Shown: positions 9,721 through 19,324 of the stretch, one piece after another | How the letters are laid out: every line of letters starts with the position of its first letter | How positions within the stretch are numbered: position 1 is the first letter of the stretch | Notes under the pieces: generated by a model | The model's database searches: none | Told to the model about the DNA's origin: nothing | The model's input: the letters and a program-made list of their open reading frames with translations, nothing else | Program-made: the position numbers and the translations under genes | From: 4572-13 sp964594065 | GTDB taxonomy: Bacteria; Planctomycetota; Phycisphaerae; Sedimentisphaerales; Anaerohalosphaeraceae | Reading direction: 5' to 3' | Assembly (NCBI GenBank): GCA_964594065.1 | Contig: CAZQKX010000001.1 | Span: 1-64,000 of the forward strand | DNA length: 64,000 nt

Positions 9721-10146
9721 ATGTCAAAAGTAGACAAAATATACAAACCAAAGCTCAGTAAACAGGATATCCCTGTCTTTACTGCAAGAATATCAGCAGG
9801 ATTTCCTTCTCCAGCAGCTGACTATGAAGAAGGGAAATTAGACCTGAATAAGCATCTGGTCAAGAATCCTCCTGCAACCTTCTTTGTCAGGGTTGCTGGT
9901 GACTCAATGGAAGGAGCTGGTATTCATGACGGAGACCTGCTGATTGTTGACCGTTCCATTGAACCTAAGTCAGGAAATGTCGTAATTGCTGTCCTTAATG
10001 GAGAATTAACCGTTAAACGATTACGAATTTACAGAGGTAAATATTCCTTAGTTCCTGAAAATGATAGCTACCCCATACAAAAGATTACAGAAGATATGGA
10101 ATTTGAAGTTTGGGGTGTTGTAACGAATGTGATCCATCCATTATGA
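9721..10146 (+). CDS. umuD: UmuD-like translesion polymerase accessory protein
   Basis: 141 residues from ATG 9721, matching the usual ~140-residue length; an in-frame TTG at 9667 would add 18 residues without family support. It is an S24/LexA-type self-cleaving protein: cleavage site Ala26-Gly27 in 'ISAGFPSPAADYEE', nucleophile Ser62 (GDSMEGAG) and general base Lys99 (ELTVKRLR). After RecA-stimulated self-cleavage UmuD' activates UmuC (DNA polymerase V) for damage bypass. The stop codon overlaps the umuC start (ATGA), implying translational coupling. The gene lies in an AT-rich island next to a transposase fragment, which suggests an acquired cassette. No SOS box of the CTG-N10-CAG type is visible upstream. 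Confidence 0.93.
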   Translation: MSKVDKIYKPKLSKQDIPVFTARISAGFPSPAADYEEGKLDLNKHLVKNPPATFFVRVAGDSMEGAGIHDGDLLIVDRSIEPKSGNVVIAVLNGELTVKRLRIYRGKYSLVPENDSYPIQKITEDMEFEVWGVVTNVIHPL

Positions 10147-11399
10147 GCAATATCTTTGCATTAGTTGATTGTAATAACTTTTATGCCTCTTGTGAGAGAG
10201 TCTTCCAGCCCTCTCTACAGCATCATCCTGTCGTTGTCCTGTCTAATAACGATGGATGTATTGTGGCTCGGAGCAATGAAGCTAAGGCTCTGGGAATTGG
10301 TATGGGGACTCCTTACTTCAAAGCTAAAGATATTATTGAAAAGCATAATATTGCAGTATTTTCTTCCAACTATGCTCTTTATGCAGACATGTCTAATCGA
10401 GTGATGCAGACACTGAGTCAGTTTACTCCTGAGATGGAAATTTACTCCATCGATGAGGCATTTCTCGGATTAGATGGCATTCAGGGAGATCTGGATGCTT
10501 ACGGCAGAGACATCAGAAAAACAGTCCTGCAATGGACTGGTCTTCCTGTTTCAGTGGGGATAGCCAAAACAAAGACTCTAGCTAAGATAGCAAACCATAT
10601 AACTAAGAAATCAGAAAAAGCTGGTGGAGTATTAGATCTGACTCAAAAACGATATATTTCCACTGCTCTCGAAAGGACTGACGTAGATGATGTTTGGGGA
10701 GTCGGCAGAAGAATTGCTAAAAAACTCAAACGAGTTGGTATTATGACTGCTCTGCAATTAGCTCAGACTGACATCGACTGGATTCAGAAAACCTTTTCTG
10801 TTATGACTGTCAGAACTGTATTGGAACTGAGAGGTCAAAAGTGCTTTGAGCTGGAAGAAGTCCCTGAACCTAATAAGAATATAACCGTCTCAAGATCCTT
10901 TGGTAAAGATATTGAAACAATTGAGCACTTAGAGCAGGCTCTGACACAATATGTATCAAGAGCAGGTGAGAAACTACGTTCTCAGGAGCAATATGCTCAG
11001 GTCTTGACTGTTTTTGGGATGAGTAATCGATTTGGAAAAGATGCATATTATAATTCTGCAAGCTGTATTTTTGATGTGGCAACAGACAGCAGTTTGGATT
11101 TAGTTGGAGCAGTGGGACAGTTGATTAAGAAGGTTTACAGGGAGGGAGTAAAATTCAAAAAGGCTGGAGTCGTATTAAGCAGGTTAATTCCTAAGAGTGA
11201 GCTTCAGTTGAGCTTATTTTCTGACAGAAAAAAAACAGCCAGAGATACTCAGCTTATGCAGATTCTTGACAGGATCAACCAGAGGGGCAAGCAGGTTTCA
11301 TTTGCTTCAGAGGGAGTCGTCAATCCTTGGCAGACAAAGTTTGATCATCGGTCTCAATGCTACACAACTCGGTGGGATGAGCTGGTGAAGGTTTTATGA
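10143..11399 (+). CDS. umuC: UmuC, catalytic subunit of DNA polymerase V
   Basis: 418 residues from the ATG at 10143, which overlaps the umuD stop by 3 bases; the family is about 420 residues. It is a Y-family polymerase with the first metal-binding Asp at residue 9 (FALVDCNNFYASCE), steric-gate region after it, and catalytic Asp104-Glu105 in 'YSIDEAF'. The helix-hairpin-helix region (~170-205) and the little finger (~235-340) follow, and the C-terminal UmuC domain ends in 'NPWQTKFDHRSQCYTTRWDEL'. The gene is intact. It acts with UmuD' at stalled forks for error-prone synthesis. Confidence 0.95.
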   Translation: MSNIFALVDCNNFYASCERVFQPSLQHHPVVVLSNNDGCIVARSNEAKALGIGMGTPYFKAKDIIEKHNIAVFSSNYALYADMSNRVMQTLSQFTPEMEIYSIDEAFLGLDGIQGDLDAYGRDIRKTVLQWTGLPVSVGIAKTKTLAKIANHITKKSEKAGGVLDLTQKRYISTALERTDVDDVWGVGRRIAKKLKRVGIMTALQLAQTDIDWIQKTFSVMTVRTVLELRGQKCFELEEVPEPNKNITVSRSFGKDIETIEHLEQALTQYVSRAGEKLRSQEQYAQVLTVFGMSNRFGKDAYYNSASCIFDVATDSSLDLVGAVGQLIKKVYREGVKFKKAGVVLSRLIPKSELQLSLFSDRKKTARDTQLMQILDRINQRGKQVSFASEGVVNPWQTKFDHRSQCYTTRWDELVKVL

Positions 11400-11466
11400 T
11401 CGAGTTATCTTGCCACTTCGAGTGTAGTTTTATACACACAGTTCATTTATAATTTAAGGTAATGAC

Positions 11467-12192
11467 ATGAATACAAACCCCTTGATGATGTGGGTTTCCA
11501 TGCTTGCAGGATGGATCAACCGACAACAGCAGGAGGCATTAGAGTATCTCAAGGAAGAGAATAAAATATTACGTGACGAGCTATTAAAAGCAACAGGCAA
11601 GAAACGTATCATTCTAAATGATTCTCAGAGAAGAAGGCTTGCTGTACTTGCTAAGAAGCTTGGAAGGAAAGCACTCTCTGAAATCAGCAATGTCTTTTCC
11701 CCTGACACCATTTTACTTTGGCACAAAAAACTTGTAGCTAATAAATACGATGGTTCAAAAAACCGTGGCAAAGGTGGAAGACCTAGAATATCAGATGAAC
11801 TTAAACAACTCATCATCGATATGGCAAAAGACAATAAACATCTTGGAGGCAAAACACTTCATGGCTACCTCAAATACCTAGGAATCAAAGTATCCCCTTC
11901 AACTATCAATCGAGTCCTCAGAGAGCATGGAATAGAACCTAATCCTAATAGACCAGAGAAAACTACTTGGAACGAATTCATAAAAGCTCATTGGGATTCA
12001 CTCGCAGCCATAGATTTCTTTACCACCGAAATTTATACTATCAGAGGTCTAGTCAGATATATGGTTCTTGTAGTGATTGACTATAAAACACGTAAAGTTG
12101 AAATTGCAGGAATTATTCCTCAAGCACATGGACAATGGATGAAGCAAGTCGCTCGAAACCTGACTGACCCTATGAATGGATTCCTGATATAG
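11467..12192 (+). mobile_element. Truncated integrase-core (DDE) transposase
   Basis: 241 residues of a transposase with an N-terminal helix-turn-helix region, a 'GKGGRPRIS' linker, a second HTH ('SPSTINRVLREHGIEP') and the start of an rve integrase core. The first catalytic Asp is at residue 183 (AAIDFFTTE). The normal protein goes on for about 120 residues after 'NLTDP..GFL' to provide the second Asp and the Glu; here it stops at 12192, so it cannot be active. The DNA after ~12170 already belongs to the downstream surface-protein gene in another frame. No inverted repeats were recognised. The umuDC genes lie just upstream. Confidence 0.85.
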
Positions 12193-12314
12193 GTGATCCG
12201 GGGTGGACAGCGACTGATTTTGAGGACGCTTCATGGAGTGATACAATTACGACAGATAATCCAAAGATCATTATTACTGAAATTGGAACTGGTAATATTG
12301 ATTCGGTTGAAATT

Positions 12315-15300
12315 ATGAATGCCTCTGGTGTCACAATCGATACAAACGGTTGGAAAATTCTGGCCAGTGACTCTTATTCAGATATCAATGTTGTTAATCC
12401 AGTGGCCTGGGATCTTCCGACCTCAATTCTGCCCTATGATAGTGAGGATCCGAGTACAATCCTTTATCGAACGGATGATCCCGGTGATAATTACTGGGGG
12501 GCTGATCTTAATTGGGCTCCAAATGAAAACGGCTGGGTGATGATCATTGATGACGCAGGCAATGTGATAGATTTTGCCGTGTGGGGAAATTCACAGACAC
12601 AAACGATTATTGACAGTCAGGCACACAACGGATCATTTGAAGATGTCATTTTAGGATCGGAGACTCATCGCACTGATAATACGACAGGATGGTCCAAATC
12701 AGATACGGGATGGTCCATGTTTACGATTAATACGTATGTTCCAAATTCGGTCAGTGATGGCCTATGGGGACTTTCAGTTAATACAGGGGTATATGCGGAA
12801 GTAACCTCTGATCCAATAACAACACCTAATCCGTCTTTCCCTAATGTTGTTAATGTAACGATAGAAGGTAATTATACATTACATGCCGTATTTGATTATA
12901 AACTGACCGTTTCACGAAATTGTGCTGGGGGGACAATCGTTACACCGGGATTAGGCGTTTACCGAAAAGTTAGAACGGCTACTGCGGGAACGATAGACAT
13001 CCAGGCTGTTGCTGATGACGGTTACGAGTTTGATAAATGGAGCGGCTCTGCTGTTACCGAGGGAAGAGTTGCCGATGAAAATAATCCCATTACAACAGTG
13101 ACGATGGACCGCGATTGCACGGTTGAAGGTTGCTTTAAAATCAAGCAATATAATCTTGTCATAAGTGTTGACGGATCAGACGGCACTTTACTCACTCCTT
13201 CGGCCGGGACGCATCCCTATATCTATGGAACGAAGGTGCCTATTGCAGCACAGGCCAATCCCGGCTATCATTTCGCCGGCTGGACGGGAACGGCAGTTGA
13301 TGCCAGAAAGGTGAAAAATCCAGCTTCACCGGATACAACCGTGCTGATGGCGGGCAAACGACTTGCCGCGGATGGCCAATTTACGCTTATGGCTACGTTT
13401 GCAGCGAACGAATATCTGCTCGATGTCTCCTCTTCGCAGGGAGGGTATGTTGATGTGGATGGAGACGAACTGGCCGATGAGGGTATTGTTCAATATTCGC
13501 AAATTTCCCCGGTTAATATTCAGGCTTATGCTGATGCCGATTATGTTTTTACCGGATGGGACGGCTCTGCGCTTAGTGCAGGGAAAATTGAAGATCCCGT
13601 CAGTGCTTCAACGATTGTTACAGTGAATGGATGTTACACGTTGAAGGCTATTTTTGCACCTGTTAATCCGACGGTGATTTATGTATCGCCGCACGGTGAT
13701 GATACGGATGGGGCATCGTGGCAAACGGCATTTAACAAATTACAGGATGCTCTGGATATTGCCGTTGCAGGAAATCAAATCTGGGTGGCGGCTGGAACAT
13801 ACTATCCGGATGAAGGGCAGGGACAAACGGATAATTTACGTACGAGTACTTTTGCGCTTATTGATGGAGTGCAGATTTATGGTGGTTTTTCGGGTGATGA
13901 GACTTCCCTGTCACAGCGCGACATGGGCGTTAATGTGACGATTCTAAGTGGTAATATTAAAGGAGATGATACAGACAACAGCTATCATGTGGTCACGGCT
14001 GTAACTGGTTCTTATCTGGACGGCTTTACGATCACGAAAGGCAATGCTAACGACAGCAGTGATCCGCATGATCGCGGGGGAGGAATTTACTGTGGCTCTG
14101 CAACCAGCCTGACAATTGCCAATTGTATCATACAGGGCAATCAAGCGACTCAATACGGCGGAGGTATGTTTAATGGTCTTAATGGTTACGTTAGCACTCC
14201 TATACTGTATAACTGTGTTTTCAATGGCAATACAGCTTCTGTAAACGGCGGTGGACTGTACAACAAATATTCGGGCAGCCATACAACACTTATTAATTGT
14301 ACCTTTGTTAATAATACAGCTACTGCGGGCGGAGCCATTTTCAATTTCCAAGGAAACATAACAATGACCAATGGGATTGTGTATGACAATACATCACCAG
14401 CAATACACCCCACCTCTGCAACAACGGTTACCTATAGCTTAGTTGAGGGGAATCCAGGGACGCCACAATCTCCGGATGTAAATGGGAATTTCGGTGGTGA
14501 TCCAAAATTCACAGATAGCGATACAAGTGATTATTCTCTAAGTGCGGATTCCCCCTGTATTGATGTAGGCAATAATAATGTTATTCCGGCATATATTAAT
14601 ACGGACCTTGACGGCAAATCCAAGCAGTACGATGATCCGGCGACTCCGGATGAAGGCAACGGAACGGCTCCTATTGTTGATATGGGGGCATATGAGTTCC
14701 AGCCGGAATTGAACAATGAGCCGCCTGTCGCAGTGGATGATTCGTTTGAATTTGTTGATGATGATCCGGCTACAGCAGAAACTGTTTTTATTCCGTTTGC
14801 AGATTTACTCCAGAATGATGAGGATACGGATAATGATACATTAACCGTTCATTCGGTATCCGATCTGTCAAGTGGTACATTAGATTCTGTTCCGGCTGAA
14901 GAACGATATGAGTATACTCCCGATTTCCCGGATACTGGAACCGCGACATTTACATACAAAGTATTCGACAGTACTACATTGTCAAATGAGGCGACCGTAA
15001 CGATCGATATCCGCGAGCCTGGGGCTTTAAAAGTTGAGGCCGGCGGTCCTTATGTCTATATCTTAGAAGATCAACAGCTTAGCATTGAGGTGCCTCTTGC
15101 AGATGCACAGGTGACCGGAGACAACGCCGACAGTGCGTCTGTGGAATGGGCAGAGAAGTATCTGCCTCTGCAGGATTCCATTGTCTGGGAGGGGGATGAA
15201 GCGACGCAAAAGAATCCAACGATTACCATTGAATTGGCCGATCTGGATCTTTTCGATTATTTTAGTGAAGTTACATATGTTCTTGAATTGACCGCAACCG

Positions 15301-18300
15301 AGGGAGCACGTCAGGCAAGCGATCAGCTCTTTATTACGATTCTGCCGGGGTCAAATAATATGCCGCTTCGTGTGGATGCCGGTTCTTACGATCCGCTTAC
15401 TACGTGGCCGAATGATAACAGCGTATCTTTAGACGGTACCGCGGCCGATGACGGATTGCCGTATGGAGTGCTGTATTACCGCTGGACGGTGGTTGATGCA
15501 CCCGAGGACACTGTGATTTTTGAAGATCCCTTTGCCGAAGATACAACTGTAACCTTTACTGGGCAGGGACGGTATACACTGCGATTATCCGTGACGGACC
15601 TTGAGACAATCGGATTCGATGAGACGGTTATTGCTGTTGGAGACCAGGGAGCATCAATGAACGAGCCGCCAATGGTGGATATTCTTGAAAATGATGGAAA
15701 TGATGATGGAGAAATATCAATTAATTCAGGTGAATATGTTCTTGCAACGGATGTATGGGATGAAGAACCGGATCAATTAACCTACACGTGGTCCGTATTG
15801 CCTGTTGCGGGAACATCTGTAAACGGAGTCTCGTTTAGCGGCATTCATGATTCTCAGCCGACAGCAACTTTTACAAAATCAGGTAAGTATCAGATTCAGG
15901 TCGAAGTCTTTGATGGCCAATATTCAGCAACCGATAGTATAAGAATAACAGTTAATAATCCCGGCGGCGACTATACACTCAAGCTGTCTGCCGGTCCGGA
16001 TAAAGAAATTCAGTTACCTGCGATTGCACATTTAGTAGGTGATGCATGGAAAGAGAACACTGATGGAGATCAGAAATCATTTACAGAAGAAGATTTATTC
16101 AATCTGGATGTTTGGTGGTCCCTGCTGGATGGACCGGCACGGGTAACCTTCGTTGATGACAGTAAAGACCAATTGTATGGCAAAGCAGAGTTTACGGAAC
16201 CGGGAACCTATACCTTCAGACTGGAAGGGCGATTCTACGGTTTCCCCGGACCCGTTGATGATGTTCAGGTTGAAGTAAAGCCGCTGAAAATAATTGTTGA
16301 TAGCAGCAAAACCCATACACTTGTTGTAGATGATTCCATCCATGCGAAGCTTTGGTCTTGTGGAAGTAATGCAACATGTCAACTTGGGCAACCGATCGAT
16401 TGTGAATGGGATGAAAGCCTCAATAGCGGTTATTATTCACGTAGTAATGGTGATTGGACGTGTCTTCATGACGACAGATCAAGTATCTTCAGGCCCGTTT
16501 TGCCTGCTTTAGATCAGGATTCAGTTGGCTATCCTTTGTCTCTGTTACCGGATGATCAGCTTTTTACAACTCGTCTGGATTATAACGAATGTTTGGAGCA
16601 ATTCAACAGTGTCGTAGGCATATGTTCACCACCTCGTGAGGGATGTGTTTCTGTAGCATTAGATAAATACGGGCATGTATGGGCTTGGGGAATGATTGGT
16701 GCTTTCAATGAATTCATTGATGGAGAAGTATGGTTTTCTGAGCAAAATCCAAATCCATATTTTCGATATTGTCTCGAGGATAGTCAGGGATTTGGCAGGA
16801 AGATCGCTCCCTTGCCGATTGTTCAAGGTTACCAATCGTGTGACCAACCGTGGGATTCTAAATTATTGGAGAATATAGTTTCAATCGATCATTCTTACAA
16901 TCAATTGGGTGCGTGGAAATATGCAGTGGAATCAAACAGTGAAGTATGGTGGTGGACTGAAGAACATCATGGTCCTTTCAGCCCTGCTCGATTAATTGAT
17001 ATTTCAACATCTGAACCTTTCAGGAATATCATTGATGTTGCTGCCCTAAAAGATCGCGGCCAATTATTTCTTCTTGAAAATATGGGCATAGATGGCAAGA
17101 TTTTTTACCATTACTATAATCTATATACTAATATTGTGCCTGCTCCCGATTTAAATGAAAATGGAGAATTAGAAACTTCGGAGACTGGTACATACGGATC
17201 AGAGTACTTAAGGAAAATTGTTGAGATAACATCAGCTGGTGATGGGGATGATTTCGGAATAGCACTGGAGGCAATCGACCCAGTCAATAATTGTAGCGGA
17301 CAGGTTTATACTTGGGGGTGCAAGTTAACGCCGAGCTTTTTATATGGTAATACATCTACATTTGTTGATCAAAATGGATCTGTTTTTCCAGTACGCGTTC
17401 GAAATATTGATGATTCAGGGTATCTTGAAAATATTGTGGATATCGCATCAAATGCTTCAAATCATGTAATGGCTCTGGATACAGACGGAATTGTATACGC
17501 TTGGGGCTACAATGATTATGGTCAATTAGGTGTTGGAGATACTGTTAACAGGGGGATTCCAGTGAAAGTAGTTGCTCCTGATCTCGATGATGACGGGAAC
17601 CCCGATGTGGCTGAATATGGAAGTTCTCACTTAAGGGATATTGTGGCGATATATGCCGGTGCTTCCAGTTCTTTTGCAGTAGATAAAGACGGACGGCTGT
17701 TTGCATGGGGGGATAATAGTTGCGAAAAACTTGGTTTGGGGGAAACAGGCCAACTCTATTTCGCTGTACCCCGGGAAGTTCCTTTCCAAAAAACTGTTCA
17801 CAATGTCACTGCGGGAACGTGGCACCACGGAATTCAGGAGGCAATTAATGCGGCAGAAAATGATGATCACATTATTATCCATCCCAAAGTCTATTATGAA
17901 TCTATTAAGTTTTCTGATGAAGACGATAATCTAAAGAATATTCTATTAACGAGCGAAGATCCAACCGATCCTGATATTGTTCAAAGCACGATTATCCGGG
18001 GAAGTATTACCATTGATTCTGATTCCGGAAGCAGCTTAACCTCTGTCGTCTCAGGTTTTACCATAACAGGAGGCACAGGAGGGATCGTTGTTACCGGAAC
18101 TGATACGGAGCCGATCAATGATGCAATTTATCTGACAAATAATATCATCCGGGATATATCCGGTCAGGGAATTGATGTCGACTATGCCAATTCAGTTCAT
18201 ATCCTGGATAACTGGATAGTCGAGAATTCGGCCGGTATTGCAATAAACAATTCTTATGCAGTAATCCGTAACAACACCATCGTAGGAAACTCTGGTATAG

Positions 18301-18506
18301 GAATCGACGCTGATTCTGGAAATACATCGCGCGTACTCAATAATATTATCTACAACAATGGAACTGAGATATTCGGAATCGACGCATCAGATTGTTATTT
18401 CTGTTGTATCGGAGGGATTTCAGAGACACCGGATGGAAATTGGAATTTTGGGACGAATCCTGCTTTTGTGATGCTTGGATATATGGATGATAACGAAAAA
18501 TTCTAA
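12315..18506 (+). CDS. Giant mosaic surface protein, 5'-truncated (Lamin-tail, InlB-type repeats, beta-helix, PKD, RCC1)
   Basis: 2063 residues from the first ATG, but its frame is open back to 12168 and reads as sensible protein there ('DPGWTATDFEDASW'), so the true N-terminus with signal peptide was lost where the transposase fragment joins. Order: Lamin-tail domain (~1-150, 'IIITEIGTGN' just upstream of the ATG); three or four InlB/Listeria-Bacteroides-type repeats (~180-450, 'GYEFDKWSGSA'); parallel beta-helix (~455-790); cadherin-like domain (~795-905); PKD-like domains (~920-1320); RCC1-type repeats (~1330-1830, 'VYAWGYNDYGQLGVGD'); and a second beta-helix (~1835-2050). The C-terminus ends without dockerin-like or PEP-CTERM anchor, so the 3' end may be cut too. 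Probably a non-functional remnant; no enzymatic motif is seen. Confidence 0.75.
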   Translation: MNASGVTIDTNGWKILASDSYSDINVVNPVAWDLPTSILPYDSEDPSTILYRTDDPGDNYWGADLNWAPNENGWVMIIDDAGNVIDFAVWGNSQTQTIIDSQAHNGSFEDVILGSETHRTDNTTGWSKSDTGWSMFTINTYVPNSVSDGLWGLSVNTGVYAEVTSDPITTPNPSFPNVVNVTIEGNYTLHAVFDYKLTVSRNCAGGTIVTPGLGVYRKVRTATAGTIDIQAVADDGYEFDKWSGSAVTEGRVADENNPITTVTMDRDCTVEGCFKIKQYNLVISVDGSDGTLLTPSAGTHPYIYGTKVPIAAQANPGYHFAGWTGTAVDARKVKNPASPDTTVLMAGKRLAADGQFTLMATFAANEYLLDVSSSQGGYVDVDGDELADEGIVQYSQISPVNIQAYADADYVFTGWDGSALSAGKIEDPVSASTIVTVNGCYTLKAIFAPVNPTVIYVSPHGDDTDGASWQTAFNKLQDALDIAVAGNQIWVAAGTYYPDEGQGQTDNLRTSTFALIDGVQIYGGFSGDETSLSQRDMGVNVTILSGNIKGDDTDNSYHVVTAVTGSYLDGFTITKGNANDSSDPHDRGGGIYCGSATSLTIANCIIQGNQATQYGGGMFNGLNGYVSTPILYNCVFNGNTASVNGGGLYNKYSGSHTTLINCTFVNNTATAGGAIFNFQGNITMTNGIVYDNTSPAIHPTSATTVTYSLVEGNPGTPQSPDVNGNFGGDPKFTDSDTSDYSLSADSPCIDVGNNNVIPAYINTDLDGKSKQYDDPATPDEGNGTAPIVDMGAYEFQPELNNEPPVAVDDSFEFVDDDPATAETVFIPFADLLQNDEDTDNDTLTVHSVSDLSSGTLDSVPAEERYEYTPDFPDTGTATFTYKVFDSTTLSNEATVTIDIREPGALKVEAGGPYVYILEDQQLSIEVPLADAQVTGDNADSASVEWAEKYLPLQDSIVWEGDEATQKNPTITIELADLDLFDYFSEVTYVLELTATEGARQASDQLFITILPGSNNMPLRVDAGSYDPLTTWPNDNSVSLDGTAADDGLPYGVLYYRWTVVDAPEDTVIFEDPFAEDTTVTFTGQGRYTLRLSVTDLETIGFDETVIAVGDQGASMNEPPMVDILENDGNDDGEISINSGEYVLATDVWDEEPDQLTYTWSVLPVAGTSVNGVSFSGIHDSQPTATFTKSGKYQIQVEVFDGQYSATDSIRITVNNPGGDYTLKLSAGPDKEIQLPAIAHLVGDAWKENTDGDQKSFTEEDLFNLDVWWSLLDGPARVTFVDDSKDQLYGKAEFTEPGTYTFRLEGRFYGFPGPVDDVQVEVKPLKIIVDSSKTHTLVVDDSIHAKLWSCGSNATCQLGQPIDCEWDESLNSGYYSRSNGDWTCLHDDRSSIFRPVLPALDQDSVGYPLSLLPDDQLFTTRLDYNECLEQFNSVVGICSPPREGCVSVALDKYGHVWAWGMIGAFNEFIDGEVWFSEQNPNPYFRYCLEDSQGFGRKIAPLPIVQGYQSCDQPWDSKLLENIVSIDHSYNQLGAWKYAVESNSEVWWWTEEHHGPFSPARLIDISTSEPFRNIIDVAALKDRGQLFLLENMGIDGKIFYHYYNLYTNIVPAPDLNENGELETSETGTYGSEYLRKIVEITSAGDGDDFGIALEAIDPVNNCSGQVYTWGCKLTPSFLYGNTSTFVDQNGSVFPVRVRNIDDSGYLENIVDIASNASNHVMALDTDGIVYAWGYNDYGQLGVGDTVNRGIPVKVVAPDLDDDGNPDVAEYGSSHLRDIVAIYAGASSSFAVDKDGRLFAWGDNSCEKLGLGETGQLYFAVPREVPFQKTVHNVTAGTWHHGIQEAINAAENDDHIIIHPKVYYESIKFSDEDDNLKNILLTSEDPTDPDIVQSTIIRGSITIDSDSGSSLTSVVSGFTITGGTGGIVVTGTDTEPINDAIYLTNNIIRDISGQGIDVDYANSVHILDNWIVENSAGIAINNSYAVIRNNTIVGNSGIGIDADSGNTSRVLNNIIYNNGTEIFGIDASDCYFCCIGGISETPDGNWNFGTNPAFVMLGYMDDNEKF

Positions 18507-18623
18507 TGTGTCTGAAAGCTACAAAGGAAATGCTTGTAAATCATTTATTTCCGCTATAATAAACGAGTTATTAAGCGTCAAAATCAAAGTTTTGGGCGTT
18601 ATCCAAGAAAATTAAAAAAAACA

Positions 18624-18664
18624 TTGACAAAACACGTCGTTTTGTATATTGTTTACAATATGGA
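18624..18664 (+). promoter_or_regulatory. gntR promoter with overlapping operator palindrome
   Basis: TTGACA at 18624-18629, followed from 18643 by TGTATATTGT-TT-ACAATATGGA, whose inner 7-base arms (ATATTGT/ACAATAT, 18646-18661) are perfect. The -10 element (TATATT or TATTGT) lies inside the palindrome, so a bound repressor would block RNA polymerase. The same arrangement with the same 19-base distance recurs at 47896-47936. Autoregulation by the adjacent GntR protein is inferred. Confidence 0.7.
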
Positions 18665-18702
18665 AAATTGATAGCAGTTTATATATTTACGGAGATATCA
18701 AA

Positions 18703-19308
18703 TTGGATTCAGTATCAGTGCAAACGATTCAAGAGCAAATAGCTGAACATATGCGTTATGACATTCTTTCAGGGAAGTTGGCAACAGGCGAAGCGTTACG
18801 CGAACAATCTTTAGCAAAGCGATTTGGTGTAAGCCGCGGTCCCATCAGAGACGTATTATTGAAATTAACCCAAGAAGGCTTGCTTGTTTCCAAGCCAAAT
18901 TGTGGTGTTAGAGTAGGGGCGGCTCCGGACGAATTGATTCAGCCTTTAGTCGTAAGTTTGCGTCAGCAAATTGAAGTGTTTGCATTAGAAACTATCTTTG
19001 AGAAACTGGATGATAACGCCATTAAAAAGCTTGAAAAAATAGTTGATAATCAGCTTATGGCATGCAAGCAAGGTGTAATTTCTAAGATTGTGAAACTTGA
19101 TATGGCTTTTCATCGACAAATTATTGAGATGACTGGCGATGACAATCTTGTTGCAATCTGGCTTCCAATTGTCCTGAGAATGATGCTCCATTACACACGC
19201 CATAAAGGTATGATGGAAAACTATCGAGAGCATGCTTCCATCCTTGAAGCGATTCGCGCGAGGAATCTCGAACAGGCAGTGGCAGCACTAAAGCAGAACA
19301 TTCAATAA
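18703..19308 (+). CDS. GntR-family (FCD-type) transcriptional regulator
   Basis: 201 residues from TTG 18703, which has GGAG eight bases upstream; the upstream in-frame extension to 18649 overlaps the promoter and is rejected. The N-terminal winged helix (~5-75) has 'LAKRFGVSRGPIRDVLLKLTQEGLL', quoted here only for its HTH core GVSRGPIRDVL. The C-terminal FCD effector domain (~80-200) keeps 'DMAFHRQI' and 'YREHASILEAI' with the metal-binding Asp and His positions. FadR/FCD regulators usually respond to sugar acids or other organic acids. It heads the catabolic operon 16 bases before the next gene, and a palindrome overlaps its own promoter. Confidence 0.88.
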   Translation: MDSVSVQTIQEQIAEHMRYDILSGKLATGEALREQSLAKRFGVSRGPIRDVLLKLTQEGLLVSKPNCGVRVGAAPDELIQPLVVSLRQQIEVFALETIFEKLDDNAIKKLEKIVDNQLMACKQGVISKIVKLDMAFHRQIIEMTGDDNLVAIWLPIVLRMMLHYTRHKGMMENYREHASILEAIRARNLEQAVAALKQNIQ

Positions 19309-19324
19309 CTAAAAGCGATTTGAG

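Noticed and set aside
11400..12192. Complete insertion sequence around the transposase
   Set aside because: The DDE core is cut off after the first Asp and no terminal inverted repeats or target duplication could be recognised.
18649..18702. Earlier GntR start at 18649
   Set aside because: It would lie inside the promoter/operator; TTG 18703 has a well-placed GGAG.
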